Counted from the first letter of the stretch, positions 24,776 to 37,089 are shown. The stretch: DNA of 64,000 nucleotides from Chryseobacterium shigense (GCF_900156575.1 NZ_FTNY01000001.1:868001-932000); one strand, 5' to 3'. Notes: generated by a model from the letters alone, not told the origin. Numbers and translations: made by a program.

Positions 24776-25654
24776 TTAATCTTTGAGTTGTTCTTTGGGA
24801 ATAAAATACAGGGAGGGTTGCGCCGTTCCCAGTCGTGATTTGAACTTTTCTCCCGAAATATAGATTCCGGTCTCATTGACGGCAATCCCTTCGATCTGGC
24901 CTACTGCAAGGGCACTTCCGAGATAATAATGTTTCGGGGGTTCTTTAAAAAAGATTCCCGGTTCAGTTTCCTTAAAAACATTCAAAAAGACTTCAGTTTT
25001 CTTCGTATACCCTACCAGATATAATTTTTTATCAAAATACGCAGCATCAGTAACCACAAAGTTGGTTTTGTAAGATTCTATTTTTTCAGCTTTCTGTTTT
25101 TCAGATATTGCGGGATCAATGATATAATGTGAGCTGGATTTTGATTTCCATTCTTTGGTAAAAAGATGCAGCTTTCCATTGAGATAAATCATGGCTTCAG
25201 CATCAAAATCATTGTTGGTGTATTGGGGAATGAATTCTGTTTGTTCCGGATAATAAAAAGAAATTTTCTTGATAGAGTCATTCTTCGGCTCATTGTTATG
25301 AAAAGGAAGCTGATAGATTTCAAGATCTCTTCTTGTTCCTCCGTTATTTCCAAAATCACCAATATAGAAATTCTTCCCGTCATTCGTCAGGGCTTCCCAG
25401 TCTTTATTTTTAGCATGAATGGTAAAGGTATTTCTGATGCTCCCGGAAGTTTCATCCATTTCAAAAATTTCCGGGGCATTCCCACTGTCATTGAAGGTGT
25501 ACAGTTTTCCATTCAGAATACTCAACCCCGATGTTTCCTGAATCTTATCATCCAGGTAAGCAACCCTGAATTTTCTTATTTTCAGGAAATCGGTCTGCTG
25601 TGAAAATGACAATTGAAAAATGACAACGGCAGCAAGAAGGAAAAGTTTTTTCAT
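24776..25654 (-). CDS. Secreted protein with propeller-like repeats, function unknown
   Basis: A 292-residue protein. The start is placed at 25654, where a clear signal peptide begins (MKKLFLLAAVVIFQLSFSQ); the ORF extends 32 codons upstream but that stretch is not signal-like. The mature part has repeated beta-rich segments (SGLSILNGKLYTFNDSGNAP, NFYIGDFGNNGG, DAEAMIYLNGKLHLFTKEW, QIEGIAVNETGIYISGEKF), the pattern of a beta-propeller, as in SdiA-regulated or esterase-like phytase relatives. Catalytic residues are not evident. It is upstream of, and in line with, the polyprenyl synthase gene (73 bp gap). Confidence 0.62.
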   Translation of the reverse strand: MKKLFLLAAVVIFQLSFSQQTDFLKIRKFRVAYLDDKIQETSGLSILNGKLYTFNDSGNAPEIFEMDETSGSIRNTFTIHAKNKDWEALTNDGKNFYIGDFGNNGGTRRDLEIYQLPFHNNEPKNDSIKKISFYYPEQTEFIPQYTNNDFDAEAMIYLNGKLHLFTKEWKSKSSSHYIIDPAISEKQKAEKIESYKTNFVVTDAAYFDKKLYLVGYTKKTEVFLNVFKETEPGIFFKEPPKHYYLGSALAVGQIEGIAVNETGIYISGEKFKSRLGTAQPSLYFIPKEQLKD

Positions 25655-25715
25655 GAAGCAAAAATAAGGGTTTAAGGGGAATGAGGAAAAGATTGGAGAT
25701 GTTTTGTTTTTTGGA

Positions 25716-25770
25716 ACCACCCCGTCAAAAATTCTTTGAATTTTCGCCACCCCTCCGGAGGATGGGAATT
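25716..25770. repeat. Dispersed intergenic repeat, copy A
   Basis: ACCACCCCGTC..., an AATTC/GAATT hairpin, GCCACCCCTCCGGAGG and GGGAATT. A second copy is at 42282-42330 in the same orientation and the core CCTCCGGAGG is a palindrome. It is probably one of many copies in the genome. The rest of the 303 bp gap (25655-25957) shows no gene. Confidence 0.7.
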
Positions 25771-25957
25771 GTCATTCATTCAATGGTCATTATCATGAAA
25801 ATATTCTTCACCTCATATGGCAAAATTTTCACAAATGTTCACCTATAATTCAGTGTAAAAAATCTTTAATTTTTCAACCTTAAGGCTTAAAAAGCTTTTG
25901 CCCCTTTTGTGGTTAAGTAAAATCAGAACCATAACCATCTATAATTCATTAAATACA

Positions 25958-26899
25958 TTATGCAGATTTCATTTTTTGCTTTTGTTCCTGTCTTTTGGCC
26001 TGTTTCTGTAAATAATCTTTCTGATATTGCCTTACCGTTTTACCGTTTCCATCATGTCTCCATCCCGGTGAATTGAAAATATAATTGATCCTGTCTGAGA
26101 TTGTCAGCCCTGGCTGCCTGATATCTTTCCAGATCTTTCGCCATTCATAAAGAAGAACAGTATCAGGTTTGTTATCCGGCATTTTCGGGTAAATCCCGTA
26201 CTTGACAGGTACATTGGGATCTTCTTTTTCGAAGGTTCCGAAGATTTTATCCCAGATAATCAGACACATGCCCATGTTTCTGTCCAGATATTTGATATTG
26301 CATGCGTGATGTACTCTGTGATGTGAAGGCGTTACCAGAATATATTCCAGGACTCCCATACTCTTTACAGTCTGGGTATGTACCCAGGTTCCATACACCT
26401 GCCCTATGGCATAAACGACCATGATATGCCAGGGATTAAAACCTAAAAAAGCCAGTGGAGAAAAGTAAAGATATCTGTAAAGAGGCTGCAGTACAGGACT
26501 TCTAAAACCCGTTGTCAGATTGAAATATTCTGAATTGTGATGGGTAATATGAACCGCCCAGAATGCTCTGGAATGATGATCTACATAATGCAGTACATAA
26601 TAAGCAAAGTCTGTAATGATAAAGCAGATCAGCCAATACCAGACGGTAAAATCCCAGGTGAAAAGTTTATGATTGTAAAAGAAAAACATGACTCCCATGG
26701 CAAAAGCCTTCATGATAAGATCCAGGCCGAAGTTCATCAAGGCAAGATATACACTCGTTGCCACGTCCTTTCCATTATACAGCTTAGCCTCAGAAATATG
26801 GCTGTAGATCATTTCTGCCAAAATTACGGTAGCATGAAGCGGAATTGACCATGCATAGACATTTTCAAGCCCATCTTCGCCTGTAAAGAAATCCAACAT
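25958..26899 (-). CDS. Sterol desaturase / fatty acid hydroxylase superfamily membrane protein
   Basis: A 313-residue membrane protein with several hydrophobic helices and the three histidine clusters of the superfamily: HYVDHHSRAFW, HITHHNSEYFN and SHHRVHHACN. These bind a di-iron centre that hydroxylates or desaturates a lipid C-H bond. The substrate in flavobacteria is not fixed; sphingolipid, carotenoid or other lipids are possible. The C-terminal tail (KDYLQKQAKRQEQKQKMK) is highly basic. It stands alone; rlmN is 72 bp upstream on the same strand. Confidence 0.87.
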   Translation of the reverse strand: MLDFFTGEDGLENVYAWSIPLHATVILAEMIYSHISEAKLYNGKDVATSVYLALMNFGLDLIMKAFAMGVMFFFYNHKLFTWDFTVWYWLICFIITDFAYYVLHYVDHHSRAFWAVHITHHNSEYFNLTTGFRSPVLQPLYRYLYFSPLAFLGFNPWHIMVVYAIGQVYGTWVHTQTVKSMGVLEYILVTPSHHRVHHACNIKYLDRNMGMCLIIWDKIFGTFEKEDPNVPVKYGIYPKMPDNKPDTVLLYEWRKIWKDIRQPGLTISDRINYIFNSPGWRHDGNGKTVRQYQKDYLQKQAKRQEQKQKMKSA

Positions 26900-26971
26900 C
26901 CCTTATTAGTTTATGTAAAGGTAGGATTTTAGGAAATTTTTAAGAAAAGTTTTTAATCTTTTAAGGAAATT

Positions 26972-28006
26972 TTAATCCGTCGTTTTGTTGGCAAGCTGTC
27001 CACAGGCTGCATCGATGTCTCCACCGCGGCTTTTTCTGATCATCACTGTGATTCCTGCATTTTCCAGTTGGCGTACGTAGTTGTCTTCTGCCTGTTTATT
27101 ACACTGGTCATATTTTCCGTCACCAATAGGATTATACTGGATCAGATTCACTTTGGAAGGCACCTGTCTGCAATATCTGATCAGTGCTTTGATATCTTCA
27201 TCTCCGTCATTGATTCCTTTCCACACACAGTATTCAAAAGTAATAACAGAACCTGTTTTTTGATACCAGTACTGAAGTGCATCCATGATATCCGTTAGTG
27301 GGAATTTATCAGAGAAAGGCATGATTTCGTTACGCTTGACCTCTATAGCAGAGTGAAGTGAAAGTGCGAGTTTTACGCGGAGCTCGTCATCGGCCAGCAT
27401 TTTGATCATCTTCGGAATTCCGGATGTAGAAACGGTAATTCTTCTTGGAGACATGCCCAAACCTTCAGGCTGGGTAATTTTTTTGATGGCCTCTACCACG
27501 TTTTTATAATTCATCATCGGCTCTCCCATGCCCATAAAAACGATATTGGAAAGCGGTCTGTTAAAGTACATTTTGCTTTGGCTGTCGATCAGGGCCACCT
27601 GATCTACGATTTCAGCGACTTCAAGATTTCTCATTCTTTTCAGCCTTGCCGTTGCACAAAATTCGCAGTTCAATGAACATCCTACCTGTGAGGAAACACA
27701 AGCTGTGGTTCTTGTCTCCGTAGGAATAAGAACAGATTCCACCAGCAGCCCGTCGTGAAGTTTCACCCCGTTTTTGATGGTTCCGTCTGAACTTCTCTGC
27801 AACTGGTCTACAGAAACCGGATTGATGGTATACTCTTCGGAAATTCTTTCGCGAAGCGTTTTCGAAAGATTCGTCATTTCATCAATCGAATGGAGATTTT
27901 TACTCCATAACCAGTCGTAAACCTGTTTCGCACGAAACGGTTTTTCCCCTAAAGTCAAAAAATAGTCTTTAAGCTGGTCTAGTGATAAAACTCGTATATC
28001 TTTCAT
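26972..28006 (-). CDS. rlmN: 23S rRNA (adenine2503-C2) / tRNA methyltransferase RlmN
   Basis: A 344-residue radical-SAM enzyme. The CxxxCxxC cluster is Cys110, Cys114 and Cys117 (GCSLNCEFCATA) and the C-terminal methyl-accepting Cys is in DAACGQL. VFMGMGEPMMNYKNV and SPRRITVSTSGI are RlmN signatures. It methylates C2 of A2503 in 23S rRNA and A37 of some tRNAs. The start is placed at MKDIRVLSL (28006); the ORF opens eight codons earlier but the extra residues are not family-like. An inverted repeat (28029-28102) separates it from queA. Confidence 0.95.
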   Translation of the reverse strand: MKDIRVLSLDQLKDYFLTLGEKPFRAKQVYDWLWSKNLHSIDEMTNLSKTLRERISEEYTINPVSVDQLQRSSDGTIKNGVKLHDGLLVESVLIPTETRTTACVSSQVGCSLNCEFCATARLKRMRNLEVAEIVDQVALIDSQSKMYFNRPLSNIVFMGMGEPMMNYKNVVEAIKKITQPEGLGMSPRRITVSTSGIPKMIKMLADDELRVKLALSLHSAIEVKRNEIMPFSDKFPLTDIMDALQYWYQKTGSVITFEYCVWKGINDGDEDIKALIRYCRQVPSKVNLIQYNPIGDGKYDQCNKQAEDNYVRQLENAGITVMIRKSRGGDIDAACGQLANKTTD

Positions 28007-28028
28007 TATTGTAAAAAGTATGATGCAC

Positions 28029-28102
28029 AATGTACAAAGTAATAATCTTATGTATTATTCTAAGTTTTAAACCACTAAAAAATACATTATACTTTGTACA
28101 TT
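28029..28102. repeat. Inverted repeat between rlmN and queA
   Basis: AATGTACAAAGTA (28029-28041) and its perfect complement (28090-28102) are separated by 48 AT-rich bases. It could be a terminator for queA or a mobile palindrome. Confidence 0.5.
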
Positions 28103-28119
28103 ATACATTAATACATAAA

Positions 28120-29169
28120 TTATAGGATTAACATTGCGTCACCGTAAGAATAGAATTTATACTTTTCTTTTACGGCTTCTTCATAAGCATGCATAATAAA
28201 ATCTTTTCCTGCAAACGCAGCGATCATCATCAATAATGTTGATTTCGGCGTGTGGAAGTTGGTGATCATTGAATTCGCTACCCCAAAATCGTGCGGCGGA
28301 TAAATAAATTTGTTCGTCCAACCGTTGAATGCAGAGATTTTTTTGTTTGAAGAAACAGAAGTTTCCAATGCTCTCATCGTTGTAGTCCCTACTGCACAAA
28401 CTCTTCTGTGAGCATCTACCGCTTTATTGATAATGTCAGCATTTTTCTCATCGATGATGATTTCTTCAGACTCCATTTTGTGCTTGGAAAGATCTTCTAC
28501 CTCAATAGGGTTGAAAGTTCCTAAACCTACGTGAAGGGTTACTTCAGCAAAATCGATTCCTTTGATTTCTAATTTCTTCATCAGATGCTTGGAGAAGTGA
28601 AGACCTGCTGTAGGTGCAGCCACCGCTCCTTCAATTTTTGCATAGATCGTCTGATATCTTTCTGCATCTTCCGGCTCTACTGCTCTTTTGATATATTTTG
28701 GAAGTGGAGTTTCTCCCAATTCCTTCAGTTTTGTTCTGAATTCGTCATAAGATCCATCGAAAAGGAATCTTAAAGTTCTTCCTCTAGAAGTGGTATTGTC
28801 GATCACTTCTGCTACTAAAGATTCATCTTCAGTAAAGAACAATTTGTTACCAATTCTGATCTTTCTTGCCGGATCTACAAGAACGTCCCATACTCTGGTT
28901 TCTTTATCAAGTTCTCTTAAAAGGAAAACTTCAATTTTAGCCCCTGTTTTTTCTTTATTTCCATAAAGACGTGCAGGGAAAACTTTAGTATTGTTGAAAA
29001 TGAAAAGATCTTTCTCATCGAAATAATCTACAACATCTTTAAACAACTTATGCTCAATAGTTTCAGTTTTTCTATTAAGAACCATTAGTTTCGCTTCATC
29101 TCTGTGTTCAGATGGGTGTTCTGCCAATAATTCTTCAGGAAGATCAAAATTAAAATCTGATGTTTTCAT
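28120..29169 (-). CDS. queA: tRNA preQ1(34) S-adenosylmethionine ribosyltransferase-isomerase QueA
   Basis: A 349-residue protein of typical length. QueA motifs: [15 protein letters not shown] at the start, [39 protein letters not shown] and [16 protein letters not shown] near the end. It moves the ribosyl part of SAM to preQ1 in tRNA, making epoxyqueuosine. The gene lies upstream of rlmN on the same strand, so two tRNA/rRNA modification genes are neighbours, though the 113 bp gap with an inverted repeat argues against tight coupling. Confidence 0.95.
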   Translation of the reverse strand: MKTSDFNFDLPEELLAEHPSEHRDEAKLMVLNRKTETIEHKLFKDVVDYFDEKDLFIFNNTKVFPARLYGNKEKTGAKIEVFLLRELDKETRVWDVLVDPARKIRIGNKLFFTEDESLVAEVIDNTTSRGRTLRFLFDGSYDEFRTKLKELGETPLPKYIKRAVEPEDAERYQTIYAKIEGAVAAPTAGLHFSKHLMKKLEIKGIDFAEVTLHVGLGTFNPIEVEDLSKHKMESEEIIIDEKNADIINKAVDAHRRVCAVGTTTMRALETSVSSNKKISAFNGWTNKFIYPPHDFGVANSMITNFHTPKSTLLMMIAAFAGKDFIMHAYEEAVKEKYKFYSYGDAMLIL

Positions 29170-29351
29170 TTTTTTAAATTACGGTTTAAAAATTATTCAA
29201 ATTACAAGTGTAATTTTCGGTGTGCAAATATACGACATTGAATACCCCTTTGTCAAGTAATATTTAAAATCTAATATAAAACCGTGATTCTACGGTGATT
29301 TATGAAGGAAAAAAAGATTATTTTTGGAAATATTTAAAACTTTTAACCCCT

Positions 29352-30044
29352 ATGAGCAAATATTCATTAGAAGCTTTTGTCAACGAGACTAAAGAAAATC
29401 CACAGCAAAGAGACTATTTTGAGCTTGAAACGCCCCATCTTTTAGAAATCAACCTTAATAATCAGGCGGTATGGACGAAAAGAGGAAGCATGGTAGGCTA
29501 TGTGGGAGGCATCAATTTCGAAAGACAGGGAATGCTGGCCGGAGGTATCGGTAACCTTTTAAAGAAAGCGATCAGTGGTGAAGGAACAAAACTGATGAAA
29601 GCAGAAGGAAACGGTAAATTGTATGTGGCAGATTCTGGTAAGAAAGTCCGTATTCTTTATTTGAACAATGAATCCGTATGTGTCAACGGAAATGATGTTC
29701 TGGCCCACGAGCAAAGTGTAAAAAGCGATATTACTATGCTGAAAAGTGTGGCTGGTATGATGGCCGGTGGTCTTTTTCAGGTAAAGCTTTCCGGAACCGG
29801 ACATATTGCCATAACGACCCACGGTGAACCTTTAACCCTGATGGTCACTCCTGACAGTCCCGTTTTCACAGATCCTAATGCTACGGTAGCATGGTCCGGA
29901 AACTTAAGTCCCGATCTGAAAACAAATGTTTCTTTCAAAAGCCTTATCGGAAGAGGAAGCGGCGAAGAATTCCAGATGAAATTCTCAGGAAACGGATGGG
30001 TACTGATCCAACCTTACGAAGAAGTATATTTCACAGAGAAATAA
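29352..30044 (+). CDS. AIM24-family protein
   Basis: A 230-residue protein; the start is placed at ATG 29352 (MSKYSLEAF), since the 19 codons before it are not family-like. It shows the TIGR00266/AIM24 pattern of Gly-rich beta repeats (WTKRGSMVGYVGGINFERQG, GNGKLYVADSG, GTGHIAITTHGEP, FSGNGWVLIQPYEEV), which fold as a double-stranded beta barrel. No catalytic residues are known for the family and its role is unclear. Single-gene unit with its own terminator. Confidence 0.82.
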   Translation: MSKYSLEAFVNETKENPQQRDYFELETPHLLEINLNNQAVWTKRGSMVGYVGGINFERQGMLAGGIGNLLKKAISGEGTKLMKAEGNGKLYVADSGKKVRILYLNNESVCVNGNDVLAHEQSVKSDITMLKSVAGMMAGGLFQVKLSGTGHIAITTHGEPLTLMVTPDSPVFTDPNATVAWSGNLSPDLKTNVSFKSLIGRGSGEEFQMKFSGNGWVLIQPYEEVYFTEK

Positions 30045-30067
30045 TATATTAAAAAATTAATGATTCT

Positions 30068-30104
30068 AAAAATGGCTGCTCCTTCAAACCGGGCAGCCGT
30101 TTTT
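30068..30104. terminator. Terminator after the AIM24-family gene
   Basis: Stem AAAAATGGCTGC / GCAGCCGTTTTT with one G-U pair and a 13-base loop, followed by a T-run. Confidence 0.75.
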
Positions 30105-30194
30105 AATTGCAGTCAACACCACTCTCATCCCGAATCTCGCAACTTGCAACCCGCAACTTATAACCCGCATCCCACAACTTTTTAATATATTTAG

Positions 30195-32489
<2,295 letters not shown>

Positions 32490-32499
<10 letters not shown>

Positions 32500-33524
32500 A
32501 ACAAATTGTCACCGGATTTACCGGAACTGAAAATTGTACCGTCATTCCTATTACAAACGGACTGATCAACACCACTTATTTGGTGGAAGATCATGATTCT
32601 GAGGAAAAATGGATCCTTCAAAAGATCAATACTCAGGTTTTTCCTTTTCCTGACATCATCAGTCAAAATCATCTCCTGATCAACGGGATGCTGGAAAGGG
32701 GAAATTATCCGCTGGAAATCGTCAAACCAAAGGTAAGCTTATCAGGACATTTCATCCTGAATGATGACAACGGAGACTCATGGAGAATGCTCAGTTTCAT
32801 AGAAGACACTAAGACTTTTTTCAAAATCCCTGATCTAAAAACAGCCTACGAATCGGCAAAAGCAGTCGGATGCTTTTTAAATACAATAAACCCTGAACAT
32901 CTTCCTGACCTTAAAGTTCCAATTCCTGATTTTATTAATTTTGAAAAAAGGATGCAGGATTACCAAAATTCATTACAGAATGCAAACGAATCTCTGTTAG
33001 AAAATGCTGCCCCGGAAATCAAAATAATGAATGAGCTGCTGTCTCTTCCCCAAAAATGGATCGAAATGGAAAGAGATCATCTTCTTCCTAAAAGAATTAT
33101 CCATGGAGATCCTAACGTCAGAAATATTCTTTTTGATGAAACATCAAAACCACTGGCGGTCATTGACCTGGACACAGTAACCGTTTCTACCATCCTGTAT
33201 GACTTTGGTGATATGGCAAGATCATATACCAATACTTTGGATGAAGATATCAAAACTACTGAAAACAACTTTAACCCGCATATGTACAGAACCGTGAAAG
33301 ATGGTTTCTTACTGTATTTAAAGAACAAACTGAGTTTTGCTGAACTTGAAAACCTGGATTATGCTGCCCAAACCGTGATCTATATTCAGGCGATCCGTTT
33401 TCTGACTGATTATTTAAACGGAAGTACATACTACTCTACTAAGTATCCCGAACACAATCTGGACAGAACGCGAAATCAGTTACAACTGCTGAAGGGATTG
33501 AGAAAATACCTGCGTGTGGAGTAG
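32490..33524 (+). CDS. APH-fold sugar kinase (N-acetylhexosamine 1-kinase-like)
   Basis: A 344-residue aminoglycoside-phosphotransferase-fold protein. Catalytic loop HGDPNVRN (His205-Asn212, Asp207 as base) and metal-binding DLD (226-228) are intact; ITNGLINTTYLVE near the N-terminus is the nucleotide-binding hairpin. N-acetylhexosamine 1-kinase (NahK) belongs to this fold, and the neighbours are a GH109-like enzyme and a nucleotidyltransferase, so phosphorylation of GalNAc or GlcNAc at C1 is the likely reaction. It is unlikely to be a drug-resistance enzyme in this context. Confidence 0.72.
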
Positions 33525-33545
33525 ATTTTACCCCATGGGTCTCGC

Positions 33546-33589
33546 AGATTGCTATAAAATCAGTCATTGCGAGCGTAGCGAAGCAATCT
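33546..33589. repeat. REP-like palindrome (CATTGCGAGCG type)
   Basis: AGATTGCT (33546-33553) is complementary to AGCAATCT (33582-33589), flanking CATTGCGAGCGTAGCGA, a dispersed REP-type sequence seen in many Bacteroidota intergenic regions. The gap has no gene. Confidence 0.5.
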
Positions 33590-33713
33590 CCCGGAAGAAT
33601 TTTAGAATCTCTCTGATACGAAAATCTGCTTTAATATGAGATTGTTTCTTAGATACCCTCCTCGAAGTGGCGTTTATTCGTCAAAACCTTTGTAACTTTT
33701 GTGATAAAAAATT

Positions 33714-34205
33714 TTACATTAAGAACTCCAAAATTTTCTTCCACTCTTCCAGTTTCTTATCAAAAGATACGGTATGAAGTGGGCTCGTAGAAGGAAGCTG
33801 AATGATAGGTAACTTATAATTTTTGCCTAAAAGTTTCTGCAGATTTTTATACGATTTACCTCCGTTGCAAAAAATAGCTTTGATATGGGGATGTTCTTCC
33901 AAAAGTTCATCAATCCGGTTGGCTTCTTCATTTTTGATCTCAGAATCGAGGCTTCCTTTTCTTTCGCATGAATCGATAACGTCCCAGACTGCGAGGTGAT
34001 GTTTTTTTAGGATGTTTTTTCTCTCGTTATAATCTTCAGTAAATTCTTCATGGAACAGGTGAAAAATAATGGTCCAGAATTTATTTTGCGGATGACCATA
34101 GTATTGCTGCTTTTCCAGAGATTTGACACCGGGAATTGAACCTAAAATTAAGATTTCAGATTGATCATCAATGAACGGTGGAAAAGAGGAAATTCTGTTT
34201 TGCAT
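33714..34205 (-). CDS. Mug/HDG-type DNA-deoxyinosine (uracil) glycosylase
   Basis: A 163-residue protein when started at ATG 34205 (MQNRISSFPPF); the ORF opens 12 codons earlier. ILILGSIPGVKSLEKQQYYG, HPQNKFW and LPSTSPLHT are the motifs of family 6 uracil-DNA-glycosylase-fold enzymes, which remove hypoxanthine (deaminated adenine) from DNA. It would work in base excision repair in the cytoplasm. Single-gene unit, convergent with the sugar kinase gene across a REP-like repeat. Confidence 0.82.
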   Translation of the reverse strand: MQNRISSFPPFIDDQSEILILGSIPGVKSLEKQQYYGHPQNKFWTIIFHLFHEEFTEDYNERKNILKKHHLAVWDVIDSCERKGSLDSEIKNEEANRIDELLEEHPHIKAIFCNGGKSYKNLQKLLGKNYKLPIIQLPSTSPLHTVSFDKKLEEWKKILEFLM

Positions 34206-34253
34206 ATTCAAATATATAAAATCTGGTGAAAGCCGTTTCATAATGCCATAAAA

Positions 34254-34273
34254 AAACGGGCCAAAGCCCGTTT
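34254..34273. terminator. Terminator after the S9 peptidase gene
   Basis: Perfect stem AAACGGGC / GCCCGTTT with loop CAAA, A/T-rich on both sides. Confidence 0.75.
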
Positions 34274-34339
34274 CTATTGATATTTTTAAAAATAATTAAA
34301 AGCTATTCGATTTACTTTCAATTGTTCTCTTTTTCATTT

Positions 34340-36334
34340 TTATAAAGTTTCCTTCAGCCAGTCGAAGAATTCTCTCTGCCATACCAATCCGTTTTGCGGA
34401 TGAAGTACCCAGTGATTTTCATTAGGGAAGTAAACCAATTTAGATTTCAATCCTCTTAATTTGGCTGCCTGGAAAGCTTCCTGCCCCTGCTCATAAGGTA
34501 CACGGAAATCAATTCCTCCCTGGAAGATCATGATCGGCTTGTTCCATTTTTCAACAAAATTGCTTGGGTTGAATTCTGTGTAGGCTTTTGGAAGTGGTTT
34601 TTCCCATGGAGAACCAAGGTCCCAGTTGGCAAACCAAAGTTCTTCTGTAGTAAGATACCAGGATTTCATATCGAATAATCCATCATGTGCGATGAATGTT
34701 TTGAATCTGTTTTCGTGGATTCCGGCCAGCATAAATACGCTGTATCCTCCGTAGCTTGCTCCTACTGCCGCTACTCTTTCACCGTCTACATAAGGTAATG
34801 TTTTTGCGTAGTCTGTTGCTGCCAGATAATCTCGCATCGGCTGTCCGCCCCAGTCTTTAGAAATTTCTTCATTCCATTTTGTTCCCCAGCCCGGCATTCC
34901 TCTTCTGTTGGGTGCTACTACGATGTATCCGTTGGCAGCCATGAGTGCGAAGTTCCATCTCGTACTGAAGAATTGTGTCAGTGCAGATTGCGGACCTCCC
35001 TGGCAATACACCAGTGTAGGGTATTTTTTATTCGGATCAAAGTTCGGTGGGTAGTGGAACCATACGCCCATTTCTTTTCCATCCGTTGTTTTTACCATCT
35101 TCAGTTCAGATTTCCCTTGCGCCAGTTTAGCGTAAGCTTCTTTATTGGCTTCGGTTACCTGCTTCATTTCTCCGTTTTTCACGTTCACAGAGAATAATTC
35201 CGTTGCGTGGTTAACGTCTGTTCTTCCTACTAAAAGTGAGGTTTTATTATCGGTAAAGATTTCGTTAACGTCAAAATCACCTTTAGTGATCTGCTGTACT
35301 TTTGAGGCTTTAGGATCTAGAGAGAACAGCTGTTTTGTTCCTTTGAATGCTGCTGTAAAATAGATCACTTTGGAATCACCGCTCCAGAATACATCTCCGG
35401 AAACGCTTTCATCCCAACCCGCAGTAAGGTTGGTGGTTTTTCCAGATTTCCAGTCCATGATTTTCACATCATTTTTGTCCGCTTCATATCCGTCTCTCGC
35501 CATACTCTGCCAGATCAGAGATTTCCCGTCCGGGCTGAATTTTGGATTTACATCATATCCTTTATTGGATTCTGTAATATTCTTTGTGGTTCCGGAAGCA
35601 AGGTCGTATGCAAAAATGTCTGTATTGGTGCTTGTAGAATATTCTTTACCGCTTTTAGGTTTTGTAACGTATAAAAGCTGTGAAGAATCCGGGCTCCAGA
35701 TAAAATCTTCAGCTCCTCCGAAAGGTCTCTGAGGAGAATCCCATGTTTTTCCTTCTAAAAGATCTTTTGCAGACTCCGCTTTATCTGTGGTATTCACTAC
35801 AAATACGTGGTTGTATTTTCCTTCATTGAAATAGTCCCAGTGTCTGTGGTTTAAGTCTGTGTATACCTGTGCTGTCGTTTTAGGAGTATCGCTGTATTTG
35901 TCTCTCCCCATTAACTTTTCTACCAGAACCTGCTTGCTGAATGCAATTTTTTTACCGTCCGGAGAAATCACAATATTATCGGCTTCACCAATGGTATAAA
36001 ATTCTGACCAGGTTTTTCCATGATCTTTTGACAGATAAATTTTGTCTCCTTCCTGTGCATAAATTCCGTTTTTATCCCACTGAATAAGGTTTTTTTTACC
36101 GAAATCTATTTTGGAAGACTGGTTATTCAGAACATTGAGAAAGTAGTTTTCACTTTTTGTTTTTTCTGTTTTCAGATCTACCTGTCCTATTTTATAAATC
36201 AGGGAAGCCTGATCCGGTGAAACGGCCTGCACTCCAACTTTTTTCAAAGTCCAAAGAATTTCAGGCGTCATGAGTTGTTGTGCATTCATTAAAAGCGGAG
36301 CTGCCAGAGCCAGCAGACTGTACTTAAGTTTCAT
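34340..36334 (-). CDS. S9-family serine peptidase (acylaminoacyl/dipeptidyl peptidase type)
   Basis: A 664-residue protein with a signal peptide (LLALAAPLLMNA, cleavage near 18), a beta-propeller of TolB/WD-like repeats (AEDFIWSPDSSQLLYVTK, NPKFSPDGKSLIWQSMARDG, GDVFWSGDSKVIYF) and a C-terminal alpha/beta-hydrolase domain. The catalytic triad is Ser527 (GASYGG), Asp609 (GGIDFRVP) and His641 (NENHWV). It would release short peptides in the periplasm. Single gene with its own terminator. Confidence 0.9.
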   Translation of the reverse strand: MKLKYSLLALAAPLLMNAQQLMTPEILWTLKKVGVQAVSPDQASLIYKIGQVDLKTEKTKSENYFLNVLNNQSSKIDFGKKNLIQWDKNGIYAQEGDKIYLSKDHGKTWSEFYTIGEADNIVISPDGKKIAFSKQVLVEKLMGRDKYSDTPKTTAQVYTDLNHRHWDYFNEGKYNHVFVVNTTDKAESAKDLLEGKTWDSPQRPFGGAEDFIWSPDSSQLLYVTKPKSGKEYSTSTNTDIFAYDLASGTTKNITESNKGYDVNPKFSPDGKSLIWQSMARDGYEADKNDVKIMDWKSGKTTNLTAGWDESVSGDVFWSGDSKVIYFTAAFKGTKQLFSLDPKASKVQQITKGDFDVNEIFTDNKTSLLVGRTDVNHATELFSVNVKNGEMKQVTEANKEAYAKLAQGKSELKMVKTTDGKEMGVWFHYPPNFDPNKKYPTLVYCQGGPQSALTQFFSTRWNFALMAANGYIVVAPNRRGMPGWGTKWNEEISKDWGGQPMRDYLAATDYAKTLPYVDGERVAAVGASYGGYSVFMLAGIHENRFKTFIAHDGLFDMKSWYLTTEELWFANWDLGSPWEKPLPKAYTEFNPSNFVEKWNKPIMIFQGGIDFRVPYEQGQEAFQAAKLRGLKSKLVYFPNENHWVLHPQNGLVWQREFFDWLKETL

Positions 36335-36634
36335 ATGTTGATATTGATTTTTAACGGATCTGTAAAAGCGTTATGATTTCACAGATTCCTTTTATTTAAT
36401 TCAAAGATGGCCAAAGTTAATATTTAAAATAAAGATGAGCGAAAGAATTAACATTTAAGTTTTGATTGATCCAGTATTTCCAGTGAATATTTTTAAAAAT
36501 AACACTCATCATTATAAAACATTTTTACATGGCCCCTTTTTCAAGGTTGGATCTATTCTTTCATAAAGTCGAGGCAACAAAAAAGTCTGCCGTAAAAACA
36601 GCAGACTTTATGATATGGATTTATAGGGGATCAA
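36335..36634. other. Intergenic region, no gene
   Basis: 300 bp between the S9 peptidase start and the phage-holin-family gene. Apart from the terminator at 36582-36609 (AAAGTCTGC / GCAGACTTT, 9 bp stem), I see no coding signal or repeat. Confidence 0.6.
36582..36609. terminator. Terminator after the phage-holin-family gene
   Basis: AAAGTCTGC (36582-36590) pairs with GCAGACTTT (36601-36609); it lies 26 bp downstream of the minus-strand stop. Confidence 0.7.
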
Positions 36635-36979
36635 TTAATCTCCATCTGAAAACATGGAATTGGCCAGTGAAGTCACAAAGGACAGCAGCACACTAAAGAT
36701 CAGTGCCCACCAGAAGCCGTCTACTACCATACTGTCTATAAAATAATCTGCAATAAGAATGATCACAGCGTTGATCACCAGGGCAAATAATCCTAACGTA
36801 ATAATCGTTAATGGCAACCCGAAAAGTCCCAGAATAGGTTTTACAAAAATATTTAATACCCCCAATACGATGGCAAAAATAATCGCCGAAGAAAATCCTT
36901 CGAAATGTACCCCCGGTAGTACCTTGGTCAGAAGATACGCAACGATGGCTGTAATGAACAGCCTGATAATTAAGTTCAT
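36635..36979 (-). CDS. Phage-holin-family (superfamily IV) membrane protein
   Basis: A 114-residue protein with four membrane segments, matching the Phage_holin_4_2/YvlD pattern: LIIRLFITAIVAYLLTKVLP at the start, AIIFAIVLGVLNIFVKPIL, LPLTIITLGLFALVINAVII and a final helix near VDGFWWALIFSVLLSF. Despite the family name, chromosomal members are common inner-membrane proteins unrelated to prophage lysis, and no phage genes are near. Function is unknown. Confidence 0.85.
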   Translation of the reverse strand: MNLIIRLFITAIVAYLLTKVLPGVHFEGFSSAIIFAIVLGVLNIFVKPILGLFGLPLTIITLGLFALVINAVIILIADYFIDSMVVDGFWWALIFSVLLSFVTSLANSMFSDGD

Positions 36980-37089
36980 ATTATATTTTTTAATGTTTAT
37001 GGTCTTTATTGAGCAAAACCTGTTCCATTTACATTGAAAAAATACAGTGAGACTCTTTGTTTACGTAATATTTTTAGTTTCGATCTCCA

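Noticed and set aside
36635..36979. Prophage holin
   Set aside because: The family name is misleading; no phage structural, lysis or integrase genes are present around it.
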